From positions 127,941,384-128,005,383 of the forward strand of contig NC_091250.1 of assembly GCF_042477335.2 (NCBI RefSeq): a stretch of DNA of 64,000 bases, in the 5' to 3' direction. The DNA comes from Ovis canadensis (taxonomy: Eukaryota > Chordata > Mammalia > Artiodactyla > Bovidae). Below, piece after piece: positions 36,301 through 48,300 of this stretch. The notes beneath the pieces are model-generated. The model saw only the letters and a program-made list of their open reading frames with translations, did not search any database and was not told the DNA's origin. Position 1 is the stretch's first letter. Every line of letters begins with the position of its first letter. A program made the translations under genes and the position numbers.

Positions 36301-39300
36301 CAGTTGGAATGTCACATTCTGAGACAGGACGTTCCTGGCCTATCCAACCTCTGGTGGCTCCTGTGGTCTCCAAAGCATCATCCTGTTCCTCTTCATCACG
36401 GTATTTATCACTGCCTCTCTCCCACCTGTGGAATATTAGCCAAGGGACTAGGCTTGTCCACCTCAGGCTCTTCGGGATCTCAGCATCCAGGAAGTATTGA
36501 TTAAACATTTGCCAAATGAAGAAGTGATAGCTACCACTGAGGGCGCTCCCACCACACGCCTGGCTTGTGCTAAGCTCCTTCTATTCGCTGTCTCATGGAA
36601 ACCTTGCAATTCTCCTAATGTCTCCATCTCACAGGCGACAAGCTGAAAAGCAGAGTCACTCAGCAGCTGGCCGCACGTGCAGGATAACCAGGATTGGAGG
36701 GAGTTATCTCTAGACTAGAGCTTGGACTCTGCTCCACTGCGCTTAAACTACATCATCAACTGTAGTCTACAGAGTGAGTGAGTATTTAAACCACCGGGAT
36801 CAGCAATTCATGGATCCTCCTGCTTGGCCTACTTCCTGATAACAGCAACAGCAGCACCTTGTGGGCGGCGCTGTACAACAGGAGGCGCCTATCTTAAGTT
36901 TTGGGGGGAGGGAGAAGCCTGGTCAGCTGCAATCCCCCCAGGGAGGAGGCAGCGGGACTTGACAAGGAGAGCTACCCACATGGCCAGAGGGGACAGAAGG
37001 CCTGGGCTTTTCTTTGATGGGACTGAGGGGAGCGCACGGACAGCTACTCTGCTTCACAAACCCAGCCAAACCCACTGTCACATCTCACCTGACCTGGCAA
37101 AGCAGGCGTGCGGCAACGAGCCTGCACCAGGGAGCTGGGGTGTGGTTCCAACACATCTCAGTCGATGAATTTAGAAGCAAACAGGATGGCTAGAGTGTGT
37201 GGTTTTGTGAAGAGACGGGAAGTCCCCACCTATCACACCCAGGCAGTGGCATAGCAGAGGGGCCAGTAGTCCCACATCACCCCACGTGTCCACCACACGT
37301 CAGGAAAACCCACTGCAGACATGACTTTGCCCACAAAGGTCCGTTTAGTCAAGGCTATGGTTTTTCCAGTAGTCACATACAGATGTGAGAGTCGGACTAC
37401 AAAGAAAGCTGGATGCCAAAGAATTGATGCTTCTGAACTGTGGTGTTGGAGAAGACTCCTGAGAGCCCCTTGGACGGCAAGGAGATCCAACCAGCCCCTT
37501 CTAAAGGAGATCAGTCCTAGGTGTTCATTGGAAGGACTGATGCTAAAGCTGAAACTCCAATACTCTGGCCACCTGATGTGAAGAACTGACTCATTGGAAA
37601 AGACCCTGATGCTGGGAAAGATTGAAGGCAGGAGAAGGGGACGACAGAGGATTAGATGGTTGGATGGCATCACCAACTTGATGGACTTGAGTTTGAGTAG
37701 GTGCTGGAGTTGGTGATGGACAGGGAAGCCTGACATGCTTCAGTCCATGGGGTCGCAAAGAGTCGGACGCGACTGAGCTGAACTGAGTCTAAGAGACAGG
37801 GAGACTTACTGGTGTCCCCGAAAAGCAGTACAGAAAAGTACAAACTGAATCTTAAAGGTTAATGACATAACCCAGGTTAGTTTACTATTTAAAAAAAACT
37901 TGAGATTCTGCCTAAAAGGAAAGTGGTTTTCTATTGTGCACTTTGCGTAACTGTTTATTTCTTACATAAATGCCGATTTTCACAGGACGACTACTTTAAA
38001 GTGTAGTGTACTTTGAAGACATATTGTATTAAAAGTGTTAAATACTTAGAGAAACTGGGAAATCGTTTACTTGTTCTGTGTGAAAATTTAAAAGCAATTT
38101 AAAATATAAATCTACTATAGCCAATAAACACATAATCCTAAGAATCTCTTCATAAGATTTAAAGTTCTAACAGAAAGCACACACAGGTTTCCAATGAATC
38201 GAGACAATACTCCCCTGTCATCTGACAGTTCACACTCTCAAGGGGGCACTGACTCCAAAAGGTCTAGACGGCCGGTCGCCCTCCCCCCCACGGGAGGACA
38301 CAATGCCCTGCGGACCGGCTGCCCCCAGTGTGTCCTGGGACACACAGGCACCATCTTGTTAGAGGGATTCTAAATCAGAACGTGCGCTCTCAGCAGGCCA
38401 CCCCTGATGGTACGAAGCCGAGGCTGGAGGCGCGGCTGGCAGAGCCGGCGGGAAGCTGTCCCGTGCAGGCCGCCGGGCGCCGTGGGCCGGGCCTGCCGGG
38501 CTCACCTCGAGCATGTTGTAGATGATGTACAGCTTGATGACCGACTGCCCCCGGATCAGGTGATACACCATGGAATAGTCCACGTAGTGCATCATGAAGT
38601 AGCAGATGGCCAAGATGACCCCCTTCAGGATGTCACACACCTGGGCGGGCTGAAGCACACGTCTGTCCCTGAAACAGATGAGAAGTGACAGACGGTGAGT
38701 TTCACCTTCCGTGCTCTTGAATAAATCATCTTTACGGGAGAGGCAGTGGCAAGCAAAGGGAACAGCCAACAAAAACTTCACGTTAACGAGGAAAGTTATG
38801 CTGACTGCTCAACAGTAGCACATTTCCTGCCCGGGTCGAGAATATGAAGATACTAGACCAGAATTGCAATGAGAGGAAGTGGGAACCTTAGCAAGTGACT
38901 GCAGAGGGCAGGTGGCTGCTGGCCGAGCGCCTGGAAGCAAGGGGTTTCCACAATGAGGACACAGGCCTCCCAGCTCATCAGGATCCCGGGATTCACGGGC
39001 GCGGCGCTTCTGACACAGGGACAGCGTTCTACGCTACTTTCCATGATCAGTTCTTACAGACAGCACGGTGTTCCACTGCGTGGATGCATCATAATTTAAC
39101 AACACCGACAGATTTCCAGCCTTTTGCAACTATAAACCATGATGTAAGTAAGGTACATGTCATACCTCGTAAGTGAAAACACATTCATAGGATAAAGTCT
39201 TAAAACTGGAATCTCACGTTCTTTACGTTAGTTGTCCTTCTGGTAATACCTGTGCTGCCCTCTGCAGGAGCTGTACCAATTTACACTTGCACCAGACGCC

Positions 39301-42300
39301 TGGAAGCTCACGTGCATCCATGCAGGGATGCTGGCTAATGCCACTGGTGAGAAATGCAATCCGGTAGTTTCACTGTTGATTTCCCTCACTAGAACACTGA
39401 CATATTCTTCATATATTTATCTATACTTCCTGTGAATTTTCTCCTCGTATCTTCTTCTTACTAGTTTGTAGGATGGTTGTTATATTACAAACATTAGCCC
39501 TCTGCAACATGAGTTGGAAATACAGCTGCCCCTTGAATAACATGGGTTTGAACTGTACGGGTCCACTTATACGTGGATTTTTTTCAATAAATACGTTACT
39601 TCGGCACTACGGGACCTACGGTTGATTGAGTCCATGGATGAGGAAACACAGATAGAGAGGAGTCCTGGATACAGAGGGACCATGGATATGGCAGGCTCTA
39701 CAGTGCACGTGGGGCTGGTACCCCAACCCTCAGGGGCTCAAGTGCTGACGATGGTTTTTCCCCCTAATTAATATAAGCAGAATCATTCCTTACTTCCGAG
39801 GTCAGAGTCAAAAGAGCTAAACCTAAATTGTGAATGGAAATGTATTCCTAAGATACAGGGAAAAAATACATTACAAAAGAAGGAAGTAAGATGTCTATCA
39901 CGACACGTAAAGTTCCTGGGACTGGGATGGAAAGGTGTTTTCTCTCAGTCCACTGCAGGCGACTCCTCAAGATGGAACACGCGCAGGCCCTGCCTTGGCA
40001 GCTTCTTCATACCGTGCGACCAGCAGAAAGCCTGAAGACCTGCATCAGGAGACGCAGAGCCTCTTCACTTTGCTGCCGTGATGGCACTGCGGCTCCTACT
40101 AAGGGGTGAGCTCTCTTTCCAGGGGCCGCCGGCATCCTGAGCTTTCACTTACTGGCTGCTCTCTGGCTACCTACTTCCTGAGCTCCTGCCGAGCCCTCGG
40201 ACACATTCAGATCAGGGGCGCTTTTCTTGCAAAGATCCCTGTTGGGTTCAGCAAGGACGGGAAACCGCTGCCAGAGTGCTGTAAGGGTGACAGTGAGGCA
40301 TGCAGGACCTCAGCGACGTGCCCTGGGCACGGCTTTCAGTCTCATCACAGAGAGAACATGGAGCCCAACAGACGCCCCCAAAAGAGGCAGACTCTGCGAA
40401 GACTGCGTCCAGGGAGGGCTGGCAGCGGATAACCCTGGGCTGAACCAATGAGCTTAGATGCAGAGACGGGTCAGGACGGTCCAGGTCACACCCTGGGCCT
40501 TGAGACGGGCGCAAGAGAGCGAGGGGAGTTCTTCTCAGCAGTGAAAGTTCAAATCTTGGGGAAAACTGCCTCCAGGACAAGGCTGATATATCTCCACTAT
40601 CACTTCTCTGTCCCTTTCTGTCTCCAGTGCTCTTCTCCCTCCCCACAGACCAGGCCCTGTTTTTCCCTATGAAATCAGGAGTGAGTTATGTCTTAGTTCA
40701 GACACTGAGACCAGAGTACAGAACTCTGCCAAGGGCTGTGCAACTCTCAAGGGAATTTGCTGCCCCCTTCCCCCATGCCGAGATAAGTATTTGTCAAGAG
40801 CTGGAGGTAAACATTTCTAACGCAAACAATGAGAAAAGGAGATGTGCGGACACTCTTGGGCTCCTGGACTGTCTGTACCCCTGAGACGGCCGGGGCACAG
40901 ACGGCAGCATCAGCTACGTACCCGCAGATGTGCGGGCACAGATGGGCACACACTGAAATGCACACAACACCCGTGGCCGGGGCCTTCCGTTTAAGCGCTG
41001 GAGGCCGTGCTTTATGAATGAAAGAAAATGACAGGAATGAAATGCAGGATGGCATTAGTGAATCTGCATTAATTACCCAAAGGCTTTAGGTAACTAATTA
41101 CAGCAGAAATCTGTAGAGCTTTTAGGACTAGAATAGCATCTACTCAGTTAACTGGTCTCAGCCAAAGCTCTTTAAGAGATGAAGGGACTTTTAACACATA
41201 TATGTTCAATTGTGTCTCTTTATAAACATTTACAACAATGGAACAATGAGATAGTATATTCTCTAAGAAGGAACAGGCTTCCCTGGTGGCTCAGATGGAA
41301 AGAGTCTGCCTGCAATGTGGGAAACCTGGGTTAAATCCCTGGCTCAGGCAGATCCCCTGGAGGAGGGCATGGCAACCCACTGCAGTATTCTTGCCTGGAG
41401 AATTCCATGAATGGAGGAGCCTAGCAGGCTATAGTCCACGGGGTTGCAAAGAGTTGGACGTGACTGAACTGAACCAAACATTGAAAAGCTATAATCTCAA
41501 ATAACATAATATCACACTGTTTAAACAAAGATGATACTAAGTCCAAAATCTCGCATAAATAACTTTAACTTAGCTTTATGTTGCCTAGGATTAAACCAGG
41601 TTGGGAAAATGCAGAAGCACTGCAGAAACACGCTACAATCCCCAGGCCCTGTGTGGCAGGCCCCTCTCCAGGCACTTCGTACGTTCTCTTGGTCAGTTTC
41701 CACAGTAACCTTATGAGATCCTATGAGGAAGGGACCACCACCATCCTAATTTCCCAAAGGGTATCAGGAACGTGACTGCAGCTGCAGTTTGGAAATAACA
41801 AGTGGCAGAGCCAGGATCTGACTCTTGGCCTCTGGCTCTAGAAGGCAATTTCTCACTCCCGCCTACTATTCTAGACGTTTCTTTAAAAGAACTTTTTAAA
41901 CTCACAGGAATCAGCAACTCAGCATGTTTGATCTTTCAGCCTAATTTAATACTGTATAATTTATCACTGTACTGTCATCTCGTTTGGAAAAATGATTGGG
42001 CTAAATACCAAATAAAGCTACAATTTTTGCTCTTTGTTTCTAAAAAGAGAGGAAAAAGGGCTATTTCCACTGGGTCTGCTGCTTTCTGTGCACTCTCTGC
42101 TTTGGTGGAAATGTTCCATCGCTTACATCATAACTGGTTGCTATGGAGATGACTGATTTTAAAAATTAGAGATATTTATTCAAATAAAAAATAAAAGAAG
42201 CAGAACTGTTTAGAAACAAAGGATCTTGCTATCATATAAATGTCCCTGCAAATGAAAAAGGAAAGCCGAAAAAACTGAAGAAAAAAAATTCTAAGGTGGC

Positions 42301-45300
42301 ATCACAACCTCTCTGAAGTAAGATTGAACCTCAGAGTAAGTTCACCTGGTGGAAACAACCCAAGCCAGCTCCAATGTTTGTTTCCTGCTCTTCCAGGACA
42401 CTTGTGGATGACTGTGTGATATGCATTTCCAACTCCAAAGGAAGCTTATCCACCAGCCCTGCCAATCAGCTTTGAACTGGTTCCTGAGTAATGCTTTCAG
42501 GGTGAAGCTCTTCCTTATAAATGACTATCAAACAGCAGATACTCCCAATTCATTTTGCAAATGCTGAAAATCCCACACAAACATATAAACAAGTGGAGGA
42601 AGCTGCTGGACAAAGTGAAAACCCCGCTAATCTAATTTATAGCTTGGCTATCAGTTATCACAAGACAAGTACTATTAACCAAGAAATTCAACAGAACCTA
42701 AAATCATTTAAAACTTTCAGGTTAAGCCACACTTGCAGAAATTAAACTTTCTACATTTCTAAATTTTATCTTTCGGTTATTCAAATACTTTCCCAGGATT
42801 TGCACATTTACCCGGGAAAGGACCCCGCTGCTTCAAGAGCACTCTTGGGGAACAGAATGATGGAGCAGACAAAGATGGTCAGTTGCAGGGTTTTCCTCGC
42901 CATGTGCAGCAGAAAGTGCTCAGCTGACCAAGACTGAAGTGTGAGCTGACAAGTGAACAGAAAGACCAGGAAAGAGGAAGCAGCGTCTGTGACCACAAGA
43001 CCGCGGTAATCTGTGCCTACTTCATGTTCAAATCGCTGTTCGAACATGCCAAGGCACCAGCGCGAGGCACTTCATCACAAAACACACAGGCTGGAGCTAT
43101 CTTTCTTTCTCTCTTAACGCTTCTAGCTGCTCATGGTAAGACTGAAAGAATGAAGAAATACAAAGGACTATTGGAAAAATGTGAAAAGTAAAAAATGGTG
43201 TCCGTTTTTGAAAGAGAAGTCATTTTCTCATTTTAAAGTAAACTGCAATTAACTATTGAGATTAAGAGGTTTTCTAACTTAGAAGACTGAAAATTGAGCA
43301 CCTTAAGGTTTTGCAACAGATGGTAGAAAAATTAACCACAAATGCTTAAACTGAATGACTAAAGTGTTTCTTGGGCTTTAAAATGATTCCAAACTATACT
43401 AGGGAAAAAAGCACTGGCTTGATAAAGCTATGTTTGGTGCTTGGATGATGCAAAATAAAAACCGCTCACATCGAAGGAACTTAAGCTCATGTGAAGGAAC
43501 TGATGGGGCGTGGGAAGTGAAGGACTTGATGTCAAACCTAGACAACATGTGTAATTGAAACTCATTTTATCAAGTGATCTTCCTAGGTTAGGTGAGATTC
43601 TGCTCAAATCCTGCACAAATGTGGACAAAACTATCACCAAGTTAGGATAAGGAAGCTTGTTTCCTTCTGAAGTGTCCATCTCCAAACAGTCATGTCTGTT
43701 TCCCATTATAATCAATATCTTGTTTGTACTGATGTCAATTTGGACAAGAGAATAGAAGAAAAATCAGGGTTTACTCACCACGAGGAGTCCCTGTGACACC
43801 ACATTCCACTCTACAAAGGAAGTGAGAGTGCTCCTCCCTTCGGTCTGATTTACGAGAAAGAAAGAGAGAGAGAGAACGTTGTAATGTTGCTACGCTACTG
43901 AGAGCGCCAAGGTGAGGAGGAGGAGGGGACGACGAGACCTGCGGTGGGAAGACCCTCTAACGAGACCCTGCTCTCTACAAATGAGCATGGAGGCCCGGCC
44001 TGGGAGGGGAATGACGGCCGGCCGTGATCCTCGGAGAAGTGGCGTGAGCATGCCAGGGGCAGCACAAATCACTCAGGTCGGAATTAAGGCTTATGTCTGA
44101 AAAGAGGGAAAATCTCATGTGTGTGTGTGTTTGTGTGTGAAGTTCATTTCAGGGAGAACTACCTTGGAGGAGGTAAGGCAGGGGGAGGAAACCCAACGGG
44201 TTAAGAAACGCTCGAGCATCTGAAATTCTTAATTCTTCAGGAGATGAGAGAGATTTTTATGGGGTAAGTTACCACTGCCTTAAAAACAGAAAGGTACTTG
44301 AAGCTTCCTAAGAGATATGCTTAAAACCAGGGTGAGAAATCAGTAAAATTTACTTGCATGTATTTTATTTGCTCTAATAGTAAAAGAAAAATACTCTAGC
44401 ATTTACTACTTAAACCTCACCTACACTTATTGCTGTCTAAAATATCACAGCAAAGTTTTCAAAACCATCAGTTCTTGGCATCAGATAGTATCATTTTTCT
44501 CTACAACTTCGCTCACCTTCTAACTCAAGTAAGACTGAGGATTCTAAAACACAAAATGAAGTCACAGCTTGGAGGAGGAAAAAGGATACATAAAAATGCC
44601 AGGTAAATTAGAAATACACATACAACTGTTATTATTTATTTATTCTTTAAGTTCAGAAAAATAACACTGGGCACCTCTTTAGCATAAAGCACATTATGCT
44701 ACATTTAGCAAATGTAGCTACTGTACAGCGGTCTACTTCTCTAAAAACAAAATGCTTTCATTCTTTCAAGAAACAAAGATATCTCATAAAACCAAACTTA
44801 ATTCCCATTTTCATCTCATCATTTAAAGAATTACCTTAATTCAAGAATTTTCTCAAATGTTTTTCCAAAATTATACTACCCTATCTGAGAAAGAGGGAAG
44901 AAATACATAAATCAGTAGGCTTTTAGAGAACCTGCATGCGTTTATTATAACCTACAACAAAGTATGTAAGGGCAAAGATTTTTCAAGATTGTTAATTCGT
45001 TAGCAATAATTTTCACCTAGTTATTCCTGAAATTGCTAAGGGTGGGTGTAAACGTTTTATGGAAGCAGTGCACCCTTTGCAGATAACGTGCATACAACTA
45101 CAGAGTCAAGAAAAGTTACCCTGCCAACATCTCAAAATAAAAAAATATTTTCACAGGGTCAGAGGCTGGCAAAGTGCCCATCAGTGGAGCAGCCACAATA
45201 CAGGCCGGCCTCCTTAAGGGCTCCTGAGTGGCCTCAGCCTGAAGGAAAAGCAGCGAGTCGGCTTTGTGTCAGGGCCGATTAAACCCCCAAGCCAAATCCT

Positions 45301-48300
45301 GTGGCCAGTTTACGGAAGATTCACAAGTGGGTTCAAAGAGTCCATTCTAAAGCAGAAAACCTGGGAGACTGTCAGCTTCCACAGGCCCCACAAACACCGT
45401 GCCAGGCGTGACTGAACGTACAGGAGGTGAGAGCGCCGACCCCACTGCTGAAAGGAGGGCTGTGCCAGCCCTCGGCCACTGTCGGATGCCGACAACACGG
45501 CACCAGGGCCTGCAAACTGGTGCTGCGTTCATGCCAGCACTTAACCACTTTGACAAATATCCTTTCTCCTCGCTCCCCAATTTTCTGGGTATAATTTCTA
45601 AGAATAAGAGACTAGGAAGACAATAACTTTGTTTGTTTTGGGCTGCAGCTAGAGGCAGGCGGAATTTTAGTTCCCTGACCGGGGACCAAACCTGAGCCCC
45701 TGTGCTGGAAGCATGGGGTCTTACCCACTGGACTACCAGGAAGTCCCTAACTTGTTTTTTTAACAGAAAGGAAACTAACACAAAAAAATACAATTGACCT
45801 CTTTGCTGATCTTTTCCATTTCTTCTTATCTCTTCGAAAAAATTAAGTCAGACTGAAGGAAAGAGCACTTTTTGCTTGCTGAAAAAGATGGAAGATGATT
45901 CAGCCACAGGAAAGAAAAGTCAAATAATCCTGAACAGAACAGAATGTTCGAAGAGAAAGAAGGCGAAACTTGTCTGATCAATAATTTTGTAAAAGAGAAA
46001 ACATATTCATATACTCCTAAAATATCTGAAAGGTTTTAGACTTAGTATTAACAATAGTTTTAGTAATACAATTTTTTACATTATATTTTAAGTTTCAAAT
46101 ATTTCAAGTTAGGTGCTTTAAAAAATAATGCTCAGAAGACTTTGCTTTCTAAATTGCTCAAAGAAAATATGGACTGCAGCCCATGTTACCGTCAGCAAAG
46201 TACTCCATTCTGATAAAGCACACTTACGGCGCTGAGACAGGGAGGCAGGGTCTTCGTATCTGTACGATCTGCCTATGCTCACGGAGTGCTTAGAAGTGCG
46301 GACGTTCTGTTATTCCATTTTAACTGCGCTTCACGTTATATACACATATGTAACTGACGGCATAAAATGTAATTTTTCAGAGGAGCCAAACTGCAGGAAC
46401 AGCAAGAATCCTCTGCCCAGGAAAACTGAACGGCGCCTTGCAGCAGGGTGACGGGCTGCCCTCTAGTGTCGGCCTGGCTGCAAGAGCGTGAAAACAGAAC
46501 AGACCTGAATGCTGCTTTAAAATGTCACTCAGATTAATTTAGATTAAAAAGTATTTTAGAGAAATATATGAAAGTTATCATCTTTATTTTATAGGCTAAA
46601 AAAAAAATCTGAAAAGGTCTAGAAAAGGTTGGCTCCAGGGACTATCGACCCACTGAAGCCACCAGGAGCAGAGGGCTGAAGGCATCCTGGCTCTCTCCAA
46701 CAGCTCTCCCGGTTTCCAGAACAAACACCAAAGGGCTTCCGTAGGCGACCTTGGTGCCTTGCTCCCTCAGGGGACACAGACACAGTTTAGATGCCTCTGC
46801 CACAGCAAGAACTCGGCTCTTCAAATAAGAGCCGCAAAACAGGGGCCCTTGGGAACACGGCAAATCCCCTTCGTCACTCACCCCGTGAACATCCACTGAG
46901 GGCTTGAGAGACCCCAGGAGTCCCTACAGAAGGACAGGGTCTTTAGGTTACACAGCCTTTTGACCCTTTACCTCATCATGCCAACAGCCACACAGAACAC
47001 GCTTAAAGACAGCTAGAGCAGGAACTTGCCTCACACTGCTGAGCCGAGAATAACTTAGAGGGAGAATAACCCAGCTCACGGAGCAGACATCAAAAGCTAC
47101 ATATGGCATGAGTTATCCTATGTTAGGCAGCCTCACCTGGCTTTACCCAACTTTCCATGTGTTCATCCTTGTTACGCAATCACACATGAAGACTTCTGTT
47201 TAGTAATGTCTTACCAGATTTTTTTTTTCCTGGTGTTCTGAAAAGGTAACTGAAATAACCATGACTTTATTGAGCTCCCAAAAGTGATAAAGAAATAGGG
47301 ATAGTATAGAAGGTGAGGCTTTGTGAATGTTACAGATATCTTCCAAAAAGGTTTCCTGGTATGAATAGGCCTTCTTAAAAATTCTTCCAAAGGCATAAAG
47401 CAAGTACTTGAATAACTTAAAGTTGATGGTAAATTCCTAAAAAAGATTTCCCCATTTGATTAATTGTACTTAATAAAATATAAAACATAATTCTTTCATT
47501 CTCGAAGCAGAGTAAGAAGACAAGAGTATAAAGCATTACATATAACAACGATGTGATCTTAACCCTTGTAATTGTTTTATTCCATGCTATCTTGCAAATG
47601 AGTTTTTACTCTTATCATAATATCTTGATAAATAAATTCTTCTAATTTATATTGGAGGGATTAGTGGAAACAGTGTCAGACTTTATTTTTGGGGGCTCCA
47701 AAATCACTGCAGCCATGAAATTACAAGATGCTTACTCCTTGGAAGGAAAGTTATGACCAACCTAGATAGCATATTCAAAAGCAGAGACATTACTTTGCCA
47801 ACAAAGGTCCGTCTAGGCAAGGCTATGGTTTTCCCAGTGGTCATGTATGGATGTGAGAGTTGGACTGTGAAGAAAGCTGAGCGCCGAAGAATTGATGCTT
47901 TTAAACTGTGGTATTGGAGAAGACTCTTAGAGTCCCTTGGACTGCAAGGAGATCCAACCAGTCCATTCTAAAGGAGATCAGCCCTGGTGTTCTTTGGAAG
48001 GAATGATGCTAAAGCTGAAACTCCAGTACTTTGGCCACCTCACGCGAAGAGTTGATTCACTGGAAAAGACTCTGATGCTGGGAGGGATTGGGGGCAGGAG
48101 GAGAAGGGGACGACAGAGGATGAGATGGCTGGATGGCATCACCAACTCGATGGAAGTTGGTGATGGACAGGGAGGCCTGGTGTGTTGCAATTCATGGGGT
48201 CGCAAGGAGTTGGACACAACTGACCAACTGAGCTGAACTGAACTGAAAACTGATTAAGGCTCATTTTGAAAAAGGCTGAATGTCATTCGGTACTTACTAA

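Noticed and set aside
36824..37168. 114-codon plus-strand frame in a TAPT1 intron
   Set aside because: No recognised domain, antisense to the gene, and bounded by repeats.
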